This document shows positions 1 through 8,589 of a stretch of 64,000 bases of DNA, in pieces. The notes under the pieces are model-generated. The model searched no databases. It saw only the letters and a list, made by a program, of their open reading frames with translations, and was not told the origin of the DNA. Both the position numbers and the translations under genes were made by a program. Location of the stretch: contig NZ_JDUI01000009.1 of the NCBI RefSeq assembly GCF_000771405.1, forward strand, positions 78,441-142,440, read 5' to 3'. This DNA comes from Bifidobacterium pullorum DSM 20433. GTDB taxonomy: Bacteria > Actinomycetota > Actinomycetes > Actinomycetales > Bifidobacteriaceae. How positions within the stretch are numbered: position 1 is the stretch's first letter; each line of letters opens with the position of its first letter.

Positions 1-1200
1 GGCGGCTTCAAGTACGACCCGCCGACCGGCGGCCCCGCCCCGGCCGAGGCGACCAACGCCATCGCCGCGCGCGCCAACGAACTGCTCGGCGATTACAAGA
101 ACGTCAAGCGCGTCCCGTTCGAGCAGGCCGTCAAGTCCGATCTGGTCGAACGTTTCGACTACCGCGACCACTACGTCTCCGACCTGGGCAACGTCATCGA
201 TTTCGACGTGATCCGCTCCTCGGGCGTGCGTCTGGGCATCGACCCGCTCGGCGGCGCGTCGGTGAACTACTGGCCGCTGATGAACGAGAAGTACGGCCTG
301 ACGATCGACGTGGTGCGCCCCGAGGTCGATCCGACCTGGAGCTTCATGACCATCGACCACGACGGCAAGATCCGCATGGACCCGAGCTCGACCTACGCCA
401 TGAAGGGCCTGGTCGACGAGCTCAACGCCGGCGCGTGGGAGAAGTACGACCTGGTCGGCGGCACCGATCCGGATGCCGACCGCCACGGCATCGTCTGCCC
501 GAACTGGGGCGTGATGAACCCGAACCACTACATCGCCGTGTGCGTGGAGTACCTGTTCGGCGGCAACCGTCCGGGCTGGCCGGAGGGCGCCGGCATCGGC
601 AAGACCCTGGTCTCCTCCTCGCTGATCGACCGCGTGGCCGCTTCCATCGGCGCCAAGCTGGTCGAGGTGCCGGTCGGCTTCAAGTGGTTCGTGGACCCGC
701 TGTTCAAGGGCGAGGTGGCCTTCGGTGGCGAGGAGAGCTCCGGCATGAGCTTCCTGCGCATGGACGGCCGCGTGTGGACCACCGACAAGGACGGCCTGAT
801 CCCCGACCTGCTGGCCGCCGAGATCACCGCCAAGACCGGCAAGAACCCGGCCCAGCTGCATCAGGAGCAGGTCGAACGTTTCGGCGAGAGCTGGTACAAG
901 CGCGTCGACACCCCGACCACGCTTGAGCAGAAGGCCAAGTTCGCGGCCCTGTCCGGCGAGGACGTGACCGCCACCCAGCTGGCAGGCGAGGACATCGAGG
1001 CCAAGCTGACCGAGGCGCCGGGCAACGGCGCGAAGATCGGCGGTCTGAAGGTGGTGACCAAGGACAACTGGTTCGCGGCCCGCCCGTCCGGCACCGAGAA
1101 CATCTACAAGGTGTACGCCGAGTCCTTCGTCTCCCCGGAGGCGCTGGACAAGGTGCTCGAGGAAGCCACCGAGGTGGTCGACAAGGCCCTCGGCGAGTAA
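1..1200 (+). CDS. pgm: Phosphoglucomutase, 3' part (cut by window edge)
   Basis: Interconverts glucose 1-phosphate and glucose 6-phosphate in the cytoplasm, linking glycogen and galactose metabolism to glycolysis. The frame is open from base 1, so the start and the phosphoserine loop lie outside the window. Visible are the metal-binding loop GTDPDADRHG (bases about 460-490), the sugar-binding GGEESSGMS (about 727-750) and the C-terminal phosphate-binding RPSGTENIYKVY near 1081-1116. These mark the alpha-D-glucose-specific phosphohexomutase subfamily. The gene ends at TAA and is followed 25 bases later by a strong terminator, so it closes its transcription unit. Family assignment is secure; only the 5' part is unseen. 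Confidence 0.95.
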   Translation, partial: GGFKYDPPTGGPAPAEATNAIAARANELLGDYKNVKRVPFEQAVKSDLVERFDYRDHYVSDLGNVIDFDVIRSSGVRLGIDPLGGASVNYWPLMNEKYGLTIDVVRPEVDPTWSFMTIDHDGKIRMDPSSTYAMKGLVDELNAGAWEKYDLVGGTDPDADRHGIVCPNWGVMNPNHYIAVCVEYLFGGNRPGWPEGAGIGKTLVSSSLIDRVAASIGAKLVEVPVGFKWFVDPLFKGEVAFGGEESSGMSFLRMDGRVWTTDKDGLIPDLLAAEITAKTGKNPAQLHQEQVERFGESWYKRVDTPTTLEQKAKFAALSGEDVTATQLAGEDIEAKLTEAPGNGAKIGGLKVVTKDNWFAARPSGTENIYKVYAESFVSPEALDKVLEEATEVVDKALGE

Positions 1201-1225
1201 TCCCCGCCACCGTCAAGGCAGCGAT

Positions 1226-1256
1226 AAGGGGGCGCTCCCGACAGGAGCGCCCCCTT
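1226..1256 (+). terminator. Intrinsic terminator after pgm
   Basis: A 13-bp G+C-rich stem (AAGGGGGCGCTCC with its complement) closes a 5-base loop and is followed by TTGCTTTAGTT. It separates pgm from the repeat-rich stretch that follows. Confidence 0.85.
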
Positions 1257-1460
1257 GCTTTAGTTGACGGTCTTTCACACAATATGACGGGTATGCCCGC
1301 CGCATGCCCTACCTTCCGGCTGTACGCCAACCGGGCCTATAGGAACTCAACCGAGAATGAGGCGCCGACCAACTCCCTGCCGGGGCTACCGTCCGCGACC
1401 ACATGCCCAAACCGGAAGAGCCGCGGAATCCCGAAAACGAATCACAGGACATTCCACACC

Positions 1461-1730
1461 GTACCGTTGTGGTACGCAACCCCTGAGGCCCCTTCCGGAA
1501 GCTTCCGTACCACACCTCCGTGGTACGGAATCCACAACATCCCATTTCAGGACTTCCGTACCGTACCACTGTGGTACAAAACCACCAAAACCCCATCCGG
1601 AAGCTTCTGTACCGTACCACACAAGATTTCCGGAGAGAGAATCCTTGGAATTCCAACACTCTCTGAAACGCATCAAGCTTGTGGTACGGTACGGAACACC
1701 AAAAATCCGCATTCAGCGCTTGCGTACCAC
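1461..1730. repeat. Cluster of GTACCGTACCAC palindromic repeats (family B, copy 1)
   Basis: The 647-base gap between pgm and rnhA holds no convincing gene. It contains six sites built on GTACCAC/GTGGTAC half-sites, including three exact copies of the 12-mer GTACCGTACCAC or its complement (1558, 1609, 1681). Two sites are preceded by CCGGAAGCTTC[CT]GTACC (near 1495 and 1594, 99 bases apart). Facing half-sites can fold into short hairpins such as GTACCAC-CTCC-GTGGTAC. The same 12-mer recurs only at 40251-40520. The region is translatable in frame with rnhA, but that reading is repetitive and not conserved-looking. Function unknown. Confidence 0.8.
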
Positions 1731-1847
1731 AATCATGAGGGTCCAACCACCCAAACCATGCCTTGCGTGTTCCCGGCCGTGCCAGCGCCGTGGCCGGGCC
1801 ACACATGGGCACCATGTTCGACCGCACCTTGCCTTAGGGTGGGACGC

Positions 1848-2942
1848 ATGACGATCACGGTTTCCACGGACGGCTCGGCGCTCGGCAACCCCAATGGCCC
1901 GATGGGATGGGCATGGGCAGACCATACGCCGCACGCCGGCGGCCAGCCCGGACATGACCACCCCGGCGACTGCGACGCGGGCGGCGCCACAAACGGCACC
2001 AACCAGATCGGCGAGCTGTGCGCGGTGCTGGAGGCGTTGCGCGCGCACCCGGGCAGCGAGCCGCTGGTCATCGAAACCGATTCGCAATACGCGATCAATT
2101 GCGCGACCAAGTGGGTGCACGGATGGAAGCGCAACGGATGGAAGAACAGCCAGAAGAAACCGGTCAAGAACGCCGCGCTCATCAAAGCCATCGACGCCGA
2201 ACTGTCCGAACGCACCGGTTCGGTCAAGTTCGTATGGGTCAAGGGGCACGCCGGCAACGCCGGCAACGAGAAGGTCGACGAGCTGGCCCGCACATACGCC
2301 GCGGACTGCCGCAGCAAAGCCAGGGACGGCTATCTGCCGAGGGAGGGGTGGCAGTCGCTGATGTCCTCCGAGTACGCGGATGGGCTCGACGTCCCCAGCG
2401 ACGCGCGGATGCTGCTCGATGGGGCCATCAGCGATATCGATTACCATCTGGGGCGCGGCCCGCAGGACGATGGCGGCGAGTCCCGACACACGCCGAGCCA
2501 GGACCGGCGACCGTCGCTGGCCGAGTTGCTGACCGGTCCGGAGGGGGTACCGGATTACCCGTTCGCCGACAATACGGATGACACACCCGGCACCGCCACA
2601 ACCGACGCGTCACCGGAGGCAGACGAAACCGCCGACGACGACGCGACCCGGACCACTGTCGGCGACACAAGCCGGACCGCCATCGGGTCCCCCCGCGCCG
2701 CGGGACCTGGCGAGACACCCGACCCCTCCCCCGCACCGGTCTCAGGCGGAACCACCGTGCAACGTTCCCGGCCCGGGCTCACGGTGTCCGGTACGCTGCG
2801 GTTCTCGCCGCCGCCCGCCTCCTCCCCCACCTACAATGGGTCGCCCCGGTTCGTCCGCGGCGTCATCGAGGTCGAGGGATACGTGCAGGGCGATGGCATG
2901 CTCACGTTGGATGGAGCCGTGTTCCAGGTGCGGCGCGGCTGA
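1848..2942 (+). CDS. rnhA: Ribonuclease HI with long C-terminal extension
   Basis: Cleaves the RNA strand of RNA-DNA hybrids during replication and R-loop removal. The N-terminal 150 residues form a complete RNase H fold. The four catalytic acids are D8 ([12 protein letters not shown]), E56 ([11 protein letters not shown]), D78 (ETDSQYAIN) and D144 (EKVDELA), with H134 in [10 protein letters not shown]. The protein is 364 aa, about twice a minimal RNase HI. Residues from about 205 are Pro/Thr/Asp-rich linker, ending in a small beta-rich block ([19 protein letters not shown]) of unknown role. The frame is open to 1284, but that part is repeat DNA. The ATG at 1848 fits the catalytic strand and lies 7 bases after TAGGGT, so the mRNA may be leaderless. 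Confidence 0.9.
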   Translation: MTITVSTDGSALGNPNGPMGWAWADHTPHAGGQPGHDHPGDCDAGGATNGTNQIGELCAVLEALRAHPGSEPLVIETDSQYAINCATKWVHGWKRNGWKNSQKKPVKNAALIKAIDAELSERTGSVKFVWVKGHAGNAGNEKVDELARTYAADCRSKARDGYLPREGWQSLMSSEYADGLDVPSDARMLLDGAISDIDYHLGRGPQDDGGESRHTPSQDRRPSLAELLTGPEGVPDYPFADNTDDTPGTATTDASPEADETADDDATRTTVGDTSRTAIGSPRAAGPGETPDPSPAPVSGGTTVQRSRPGLTVSGTLRFSPPPASSPTYNGSPRFVRGVIEVEGYVQGDGMLTLDGAVFQVRRG

Positions 2943-3148
2943 CCGCCTTCGGGCGCGGCTCATACCATGTCACCGGCCGCATGCCTTGTCCGTTCCCGTC
3001 TCCGCCGTCATCGGGTATGCCATTCGTGCAGCCGATTGGACGAATCATCGCAAACGTATGCATCGCGGCGCAACATCCGATACTATGGGGTACTGAGCTT
3101 CGGACCGTGTCGGGGTCCGGGGGAGAGTATCCGCCGAAGGAGCAGATT

Positions 3149-3847
3149 ATGGATAAGGCACAGCAGGATGCGCTGAAGAAGGCGGCCGGCATCGAAGCCG
3201 CCAAGCTGATCGAGAACGGCATGATCGCCGGCCTGGGCACGGGTTCCACCGTCCGGTTCCTGGTCGACGAGCTCGGCCGCCGCGTACAGGAGGAGGGCCT
3301 GCAGTTCACCGGCGTCACGACTTCCCGCCGCACCCAGGAGCAGGCCGAGAGCTACGGCATCAAGATCGTGGACATCGACGATGTGGACCACATCGACGTG
3401 ACCATTGACGGCGCCGACGAGGTGGACAACAACTTCAACGGCATCAAGGGCGGTGGCGCGGCCCTGCTGTGGGAGAAGATCGTGGCCGTCAACTCCAACA
3501 AGATCGTCTGGATCGTGGACGAGTCGAAGATCGTCGACACGATCGGCAAGTTCCCGCTGCCGGTCGAGGTGATCCCGTTCGGCGCCGGCCAGGTGATCAA
3601 GAAGTTCGAGGCCCGCGGATACAAGCCGGTGCTGCGTCTGGACGCCGAGGGCCAGCCGGTGCGCACCGACGAGAACAACTACGTGGTGGACCTGCATCTG
3701 GAGCGCATCGATCATCCGAAGGAGCTCGCCGAGGACCTGATCACCACCGTCGGCGTGGTGGAGCATGGCCTGTTCCTCAATATGGTCGACACCGTGATCG
3801 TGGGCGATCCGAACGGCCCGCGCGTGCTGACCAACGCGAACAAGTAA
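3149..3847 (+). CDS. rpiA: Ribose-5-phosphate isomerase A
   Basis: Interconverts ribose 5-phosphate and ribulose 5-phosphate; in bifidobacteria this feeds the fructose-6-phosphate phosphoketolase (bifid) shunt and nucleotide synthesis. The 232-aa product has the phosphate-binding GLGTGSTV (residues 28-35), acidic D87 and D90 in [10 protein letters not shown]100 and E109 in [11 protein letters not shown], and [10 protein letters not shown], all expected active-site elements of the RpiA family. The ATG at 3149 is chosen because GAAGGAG lies 6 bases upstream; the open frame runs further back without such a site. Monocistronic, between rnhA and a convergent repeat element. Confidence 0.95.
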   Translation: MDKAQQDALKKAAGIEAAKLIENGMIAGLGTGSTVRFLVDELGRRVQEEGLQFTGVTTSRRTQEQAESYGIKIVDIDDVDHIDVTIDGADEVDNNFNGIKGGGAALLWEKIVAVNSNKIVWIVDESKIVDTIGKFPLPVEVIPFGAGQVIKKFEARGYKPVLRLDAEGQPVRTDENNYVVDLHLERIDHPKELAEDLITTVGVVEHGLFLNMVDTVIVGDPNGPRVLTNANK

Positions 3848-3860
3848 CCCCTCGCATCCT

Positions 3861-3956
3861 GGACTCCGGTCCGTTCCGGCCGTGAACCATCCTCGCGTTT
3901 GCTGCGATTCCAACGGTTGACGACTTGTGTCAGAGTCACGATGTGTCACAGTCCGT
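3861..3956. repeat. Palindromic element A1 (degenerate left arm)
   Basis: Lies between convergent rpiA and bS22. The right arm is complete: CTTGTGTCAGAGTC, then ACGA, then TGTGTCACAGTC. A centre GATTCCAACGG is recognisable, but the left arm is reduced to GGACTCCGG. Immediately beyond it, at 3981-4010, stands a perfect triplicate of the 10-mer CGGAACGGAC, which may derive from arm-end sequence. Confidence 0.65.
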
Positions 3957-4088
3957 TCCGGATGGCCTGAAACGGGTGTCCGGAACGGACCGGAACGGAC
4001 CGGAACGGACTCAGCGTGGAGGTTTCCGCGCATCCCCCGTGTCCGAGAGGCGAACCGCCAGGGCACAGGGCGCCGGGAGCGGATATAC

Positions 4089-4121
4089 AAAACCCCGCGG
4101 ATCTGCGATCCGCGGGGTTTT
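4089..4121. terminator. Bidirectional terminator for bS22 and rpiA
   Basis: AAAACCCCGCGGATC pairs with GATCCGCGGGGTTTT around a 3-base loop. The A-tract and T-tract on either side let it work in both directions, as fits the convergent genes. Confidence 0.85.
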
Positions 4122-4142
4122 CCATGCTCATCGAGCTCAAGA

Positions 4143-4232
4143 CTACTTGCGCTGGTGACGAGTCTTACGCAGCAGTTTGCGGTGCTTCTTCTTGCTCATC
4201 CGCTTGCGGCGCTTCTTGATGACCGAACCCAT
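4143..4232 (-). CDS. Small ribosomal subunit protein bS22 (AURKAIP1/COX24-type)
   Basis: A 29-residue, extremely basic peptide starting MGSVIKKRRKRMSKKKHR, matching the small actinobacterial ribosomal protein bS22 that binds 16S rRNA in the 30S subunit. The ATG at 4232 has a strong GGAGG 7 bases upstream. A candidate promoter lies 45 bases further up and a bidirectional terminator follows the stop codon. The gene is too short for most ORF callers and easily missed. The match to the family is by remembered sequence pattern and is nearly full length. Confidence 0.88.
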   Translation of the reverse strand: MGSVIKKRRKRMSKKKHRKLLRKTRHQRK

Positions 4233-4276
4233 CTCGAGCCTCCGTTCCTAAAGACGTAAAGATTGCAACTTGCCCA

Positions 4277-4305
4277 ATAGTACACTGCTTCGGGGACTTT
4301 GCCTA
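4277..4305 (-). promoter_or_regulatory. Candidate promoter of bS22
   Basis: On the minus strand, TAGGCA and TACTAT are separated by 17 bases (-35 at 4305-4300, -10 at 4282-4277). Transcription would begin near 4270, giving a leader of about 38 bases with the Shine-Dalgarno site. Confidence 0.5.
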
Positions 4306-4325
4306 ATGACGGCTCCGCAATATGA

Positions 4326-4937
4326 CTACAACGGGAACGCCATGTAGAAGTCCATCACCGCTTCCTCGGCGCCGGACGCACGGAACACGGCCGTGTCGTT
4401 CTGCCATACCGCCACGGCCTTGGTGTCGTCCGCCGCATCCACGCGGGCCACATAGCTGCCCTTCGTCTCGCCGGACACCTTGACGTCCCCGGCACCCAGC
4501 TCTTCCCCGGACAACGCGCCGGCCAGCGCATCATACTGCGCCTTGGCGGAATCCGCGGTGGACCACTGCGCCACCGTCAGCGTCACATCCTCGGCGGCCT
4601 CTCCGGTGGAATACGTCATCGTGTATTCCTCCAAGGGCGAGGCGTCGCTCCAGTCCGTGCTGGCGTCCGCCGCCGTACGGGCGAAGTTCAGCACCGAGTC
4701 CGGCATCGCCTTCAACAGTTCGGTGGCGTCCTCCGGCAACGCGACCGCGTCGATGCTCGGCGTGGACGGACGCTCGGCGACCTGCTCATTCTGCTGGTCC
4801 TGCTGACCCGCATCGTGGCGGATGGCCCACCCCGGCCACACGAAAGCCGACAGCACCGCGAGAATGATCACAACCGCCGCGGCCACGACCACGGCGACCA
4901 ACTTGCCATGAGAAGAGGAACCTTGAGTATTCGACAT
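4326..4937 (-). CDS. Hypothetical anchored extracytoplasmic protein
   Basis: Not recognised. The 203-aa product has a short polar N-terminus, one hydrophobic segment (about residues 13-35, rich in Val, Ala and Ile), then a Gln/Glu-rich linker and a soluble domain of about 130 residues outside the membrane. There is no lipobox cysteine, so the segment is probably a signal anchor. The ATG at 4937 (MSNTQGSSSHGK) was chosen over the longer frame because it directly precedes the basic-hydrophobic pattern. The domain reads as alternating beta strands and helices (YTMTYSTGEAAEDVTLTVAQW) with no identifiable catalytic motif. It is divergent from radA, with only 128 bases between them. Confidence 0.75.
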   Translation of the reverse strand: MSNTQGSSSHGKLVAVVVAAAVVIILAVLSAFVWPGWAIRHDAGQQDQQNEQVAERPSTPSIDAVALPEDATELLKAMPDSVLNFARTAADASTDWSDASPLEEYTMTYSTGEAAEDVTLTVAQWSTADSAKAQYDALAGALSGEELGAGDVKVSGETKGSYVARVDAADDTKAVAVWQNDTAVFRASGAEEAVMDFYMAFPL

Positions 4938-5065
4938 GTTCCCGATTCTCTCACAGCCGCATGACGCAGCCACTGCCGATCACGGCGTTTTGCCCCGGAA
5001 CGCCACAATCCCGCCCGCGGACACCGGGGCGGCGCCTTGTCGGCGAACACGGATAGCGTCGAAGC

Positions 5066-6469
5066 ATGGCCAAGACGTCGACGCAATACGTATGTTCCGA
5101 ATGCGGGTGGAACGGACCCAAGTGGTATGGCCGCTGCCCGGAATGCGGGCAATGGGGCACCGTGGAGGAGTTCCGCGAGGCCAAGGCCGTCGCGGGTACA
5201 CGCACCGCCGCGCCCGGCCGCACCTCACGGACCACGGCGCTGCATGTCGGGGACGGCACCGCCACGCCGGTCACCGAGGTCGGCACCGAATCCGTACGCC
5301 GCCTGCCGACCGGATTCTCCGAGTTCGACCGGGTGCTCGGAGGCGGCATCGTACCGGGCTCGGTCACGCTGGTGGCCGGTGAACCGGGCATCGGCAAGTC
5401 CACACTGTTGCTGGAGACCGCCGGCATCATCGCCAAACATCAGCCGGAACGCACCGTGCTGTATATCTCCGGCGAGGAGTCGCAGGCGCAGGTGCGCATG
5501 CGGGCCGCGCGCATCGACGCGCTCAGCCCTAATCTGCTGCTGGCCTCCACCACCGACCTGGCAACCGTGCTGGGGCTCATCGAACGGGAACGTCCCGCGT
5601 TGGCCGTCGTCGATTCGGCGCAGACCATCGTCTCCCAGGAGGTCGATGGCATCTCCGGCGGCTCCACGCAGGTGCGCGAAGTGGCCAGCGCCCTGATCGA
5701 CACGGCCAAAAGCCTGGATGTGCCGGTGCTGCTGGTCGGGCATGTGACCAAGGACGGTTCCATCGCCGGCCCGCGCACGCTGGAGCATCTGGTGGACGTG
5801 GTCTGCCAGTTCGAGGGCGATGCGCAGACCGCGCTGCGCATGCTGCGCGCCGTGAAGAACCGGTTCGGACCGACCGACGAGGTGGGCTGCTTCGATATGA
5901 GCGGCGAAGGCATCGAGGAGGTGTCCGATCCTTCCGGATTGTTCCTGTCCGACGCCGAAACGCCGGTGGAGGGTACATGCGTGACGTTCACGCTGGACGG
6001 GCACCGGAGTCTGCCGATCGAGGTGCAGGCACTGGTGACGAATTCGGTGCTGCCGACGCCCCGGCGCGCGGTCAATGGCGTGGACACGAACCGCATCGCC
6101 ATGCTGGTGGCGGTGCTGTACCGGCATGGCCGGATCAATCTGCTGGGCAACGACCTGTATGTGTCCACCATCGCCGGCGGCCTGGCCAAAGAGCCGGCCT
6201 GTGATCTGGCGATTGTGGCGGCGCTGGCGAGCGCGGCCCGTTCCCAGCCGATTCCGCGCACGACCTGCGCGATCGGGGAGATCAGCCTGACCGGGCAGGT
6301 GCGTCCGGTCCCGCGGTTGGAGCATCGTTTGCGCGAGGCGGCGCGACTCGGCTTCACGACGGCCGTGGTGCCGCGGCTGCGCAAGCGTCTTTCGATTCCC
6401 GGACTGCGATTGGTCGAGGTGGATGCGCTGCGCGAGGCGCTCGATACGCTGGGCCTGACCGGTCGGTAG
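5066..6469 (+). CDS. radA: DNA repair protein RadA (Sms)
   Basis: A RecA-like ATPase that drives branch migration of recombination intermediates. The 467-aa product has all RadA parts: an N-terminal zinc finger (C10, C13, C24, C27), Walker A GEPGIGKS at 105-112, the Walker B region ALAVVDSAQT near 180, the RadA-specific KNRFG at 264-268, and a C-terminal Lon-like domain ([18 protein letters not shown]). No Shine-Dalgarno is visible. TAGCGT ends 6 bases before the ATG, so a leaderless transcript is likely. Monocistronic, convergent with the MFS gene only 6 bases away. Confidence 0.96.
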   Translation: MAKTSTQYVCSECGWNGPKWYGRCPECGQWGTVEEFREAKAVAGTRTAAPGRTSRTTALHVGDGTATPVTEVGTESVRRLPTGFSEFDRVLGGGIVPGSVTLVAGEPGIGKSTLLLETAGIIAKHQPERTVLYISGEESQAQVRMRAARIDALSPNLLLASTTDLATVLGLIERERPALAVVDSAQTIVSQEVDGISGGSTQVREVASALIDTAKSLDVPVLLVGHVTKDGSIAGPRTLEHLVDVVCQFEGDAQTALRMLRAVKNRFGPTDEVGCFDMSGEGIEEVSDPSGLFLSDAETPVEGTCVTFTLDGHRSLPIEVQALVTNSVLPTPRRAVNGVDTNRIAMLVAVLYRHGRINLLGNDLYVSTIAGGLAKEPACDLAIVAALASAARSQPIPRTTCAIGEISLTGQVRPVPRLEHRLREAARLGFTTAVVPRLRKRLSIPGLRLVEVDALREALDTLGLTGR

Positions 6470-6475
6470 CAGCGT

Positions 6476-7735
6476 TCACAGGTCCGTCTCGTCCCAGCGG
6501 TCAGCGGCGGGAATTGTTCGCACCGGCTTGGATAGGGCCAACGGCAGCACGAGCGCCACAACGACGACCAGCGCAAGCGCCGCCAGGCCACCCAGTCCGA
6601 TGCGTGCGACCGACTCGCCGGCAATCGCACCACTGAACACCGCCAACACCATCGCGGGGACCGCCACCGTGGACGAAATCCGACCTTGCAGCTCTGGCGG
6701 CGTCTTGGCGAATACGAATCCCATCACACCGGCGTTGACCAGCGGCAAGGGCAGGCCGAACAACGACAGACAGACCAACACAACCGGGTATGATTGCGAA
6801 ACCACCATCGGAACCATGCACATCGCGTAGAACACCATGGCCGCAACCATCGCGGCGCCGACGGGAACACGGGCAGACCATCGACCGGCAATCACCGCAC
6901 CGACCAGCGTCATCACGCATAATCCGGTGTCGAGCAGACCAACAAGGAAACGCGGCGTCCCATCGGCGATCAGATACAGCAAAGCCCCCTGCGACACACA
7001 ATTCATGGCGAAGTTGACCAGCGCGGCCATGACAAGCAACGCGGGCATGCGCCGTCGACGGAACGACCACGCCCACCCCTCGAGGAAGTCCTCGAGGAAT
7101 GAAGCACCGGAAACGGACGAGGAATCGCCGCCATCGGTCGCACCGGTCTCCGATTTTGCGCGATGCCAATCATGAGGTAGATGCAACGCGGTCACGCCGC
7201 TGACCGCGTACAGCAGTACCGATGCGAGAAACGGCAACCACGCGGTAATCGCGTACAACACGCCGCCCAACGGTCCGCCGATGATGCTGACGGTGGCATC
7301 GCGCCCCTCATTGATGCTTCGCGCCTGCGGATAATCGGCGATGTCGATGATCGACCGGAGCATCGCGTCAGTTGCCTCACCGAGGAAGCCGCCGACCGCC
7401 GCCGCGAGCACCGCCAGCGCCGTCAGGATGGGGAACGTCAGCACGCCGCCCATCACCAACGCGCCCGCCGTGCCCCAAATCACCACGCCGACCGCCGCAT
7501 TGACAAGGATCAACGTACGCCGGTCGTGACGGTCGACGAAGGTGCCACCGAATATCTGTGAGACCTTACCGGCGAGGGTGACGAGCGTGACCAGCCAGCC
7601 GGCGAGTGCGACCGACCCCGAGATATCGTAGGCAACCATCGACAATGCGAGGTCTCGCAATACGAAACCGAGCGCCGATGCAGTGTCGGCCGCGAACCAT
7701 GCACGATAGTGCGAGGTTTTCCAGAACGCGGCCAT
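6476..7735 (-). CDS. MFS exporter (EntS/multidrug type)
   Basis: A 12-helix major facilitator protein of 419 aa in the cytoplasmic membrane. The loop after helix 2 reads FGGTFVDRHDRRTLILVN, the DRxxRR motif A of proton-driven exporters, and a long basic cytoplasmic loop (HDWHRAKSETGATDGG) divides the halves. The length and pattern fit the MFS_3 group of siderophore and drug exporters; the substrate is unknown. The ATG at 7735 shares one base with the stop of the upstream regulator (TGATG); a GTG at 7738 giving a GTGA overlap is equally possible. Coupling to an ArsR-family repressor suggests substrate-inducible efflux. Confidence 0.85.
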   Translation of the reverse strand: MAAFWKTSHYRAWFAADTASALGFVLRDLALSMVAYDISGSVALAGWLVTLVTLAGKVSQIFGGTFVDRHDRRTLILVNAAVGVVIWGTAGALVMGGVLTFPILTALAVLAAAVGGFLGEATDAMLRSIIDIADYPQARSINEGRDATVSIIGGPLGGVLYAITAWLPFLASVLLYAVSGVTALHLPHDWHRAKSETGATDGGDSSSVSGASFLEDFLEGWAWSFRRRRMPALLVMAALVNFAMNCVSQGALLYLIADGTPRFLVGLLDTGLCVMTLVGAVIAGRWSARVPVGAAMVAAMVFYAMCMVPMVVSQSYPVVLVCLSLFGLPLPLVNAGVMGFVFAKTPPELQGRISSTVAVPAMVLAVFSGAIAGESVARIGLGGLAALALVVVVALVLPLALSKPVRTIPAADRWDETDL

Positions 7736-8412
7736 CACAGCACCAGCCTGTAGAGCATCCAGGATACAGACACGTTCTCGGAACCATCGCTTTCATGATG
7801 TTCGGCGTCACACCGGGACTTCCACCGGGCTACGACTTCGCCGATCTCCGCGCCCAACGCATCGAGATCGGCGGGGGTCATGCGAATCACCGTGTCACTC
7901 AGGTCAAGCGCGTCCGCCCACTCGTCCGACATCGCATGACGGGCCTCCAGGAAACGGTCGAGCATACGGGAGGCCATCACACCGAAGGTGTGGAGCATCA
8001 TGTTCTCGGATTCGAGGTCGTCCCCGTCTGAGACATCGCCGAATTCGGTGACCGGCGCGACGGCCTGCCAGCAGCTTTTGCGCCCATCGCCGTCGGGACT
8101 CGGCACCCTACGGACCAGACCACCCTTCTCAAGCTTGCCAAGATGGTAGCTGACACTGCCGGCCGCCTCCCCCACGACTTCGGATAGTTGCCCGACCGTC
8201 ATATCGCCCCTGACACGCAGGGCCCCCAGAATCAACGCACGGGTCGGATGCGCCAGGACACGCATCCGCTCAACCGAATCGAGCCGACTCACAGCCGCCG
8301 CTCCAGAACCGCCCGCCTGCGCCGCACCCGTCGGGCACCCTGCGGCAGAACCAATCCGATCATCATCGTTTACGCCACACATCATGCCCCCTGACTGGAA
8401 TTCGTCCGACAT
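7735..8412 (-). CDS. ArsR-family winged-helix transcriptional regulator
   Basis: A 225-aa regulator. Residues about 45-125 form a winged helix (RMRVLAHPTRALILGALRV, then QLSEVVGEAAGSVSYHLGKL as recognition helix region, then a wing with DGDGRKSCWQAV). The HPTR and SYHLGKLEKGGLV patterns are typical ArsR/SmtB HTH_20. No cysteine metal site of ArsR/CadC type is evident, so this is probably an organic-ligand or drug-responsive member. A long C-terminal helical region (residues 130-225) may sense the ligand or dimerise. It heads a two-gene operon with the MFS exporter and has a palindrome over its own promoter. Confidence 0.85.
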   Translation of the reverse strand: MSDEFQSGGMMCGVNDDDRIGSAAGCPTGAAQAGGSGAAAVSRLDSVERMRVLAHPTRALILGALRVRGDMTVGQLSEVVGEAAGSVSYHLGKLEKGGLVRRVPSPDGDGRKSCWQAVAPVTEFGDVSDGDDLESENMMLHTFGVMASRMLDRFLEARHAMSDEWADALDLSDTVIRMTPADLDALGAEIGEVVARWKSRCDAEHHESDGSENVSVSWMLYRLVL

Positions 8413-8419
8413 TATCTTT

Positions 8420-8447
8420 ACAAGATTTATTGTACAACATTTCTTGT
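8420..8447 (-). promoter_or_regulatory. Operator-like palindrome over the arsR-MFS promoter
   Basis: A 28-bp inverted repeat, ACAAGA-N16-TCTTGT type, centred on GTAC. The two half-sites agree at 13 of 16 positions counted to the centre. It covers a good -10 box (TACAAT on the minus strand, 8438-8433) and its near edge is 8 bases before the ATG. It is strikingly A+T-rich in a G+C-rich region. The likely role is autorepression by the adjacent ArsR protein. Confidence 0.65.
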
Positions 8448-8576
8448 ATTACTTCGACACTTTGCCACATCACCACGCGACCACAGTGATTGCGTCATTA
8501 CTCGTTCACCACATCGCCTGTACGAGGCGGCGCGCCGGTACCCGCGCAGGCACTCCTGACGCGGCGGCCCGGCCAT

Positions 8577-8589
8577 TAAGATACTGCGC
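8577..8589 (+). promoter_or_regulatory. -10 box placing transcription start at the ahcY-like ATG
   Basis: TAAGAT at 8577-8582 is followed by 7 bases and then the ATG; no Shine-Dalgarno sequence is present. A weak CTGACG stands about 15 bases upstream. This arrangement predicts a leaderless mRNA. Confidence 0.45.

Noticed and set aside
1461..1730. CRISPR array
   Set aside because: Spacing and repeat units are irregular, half-sites are inverted relative to each other, and no cas genes are present.
1284..1847. In-frame upstream extension of rnhA
   Set aside because: Made of repeat DNA, lacks a ribosome site, and the RNase H fold starts at 1848. Kept only as a low-score finding.
8450..8589. SAH or SAM riboswitch upstream of the ahcY-like gene
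   Set aside because: A CGAGGCGGCGCG stretch recalls the SAH riboswitch core, but the pairing partners are missing and the promoter appears to sit at the start codon.
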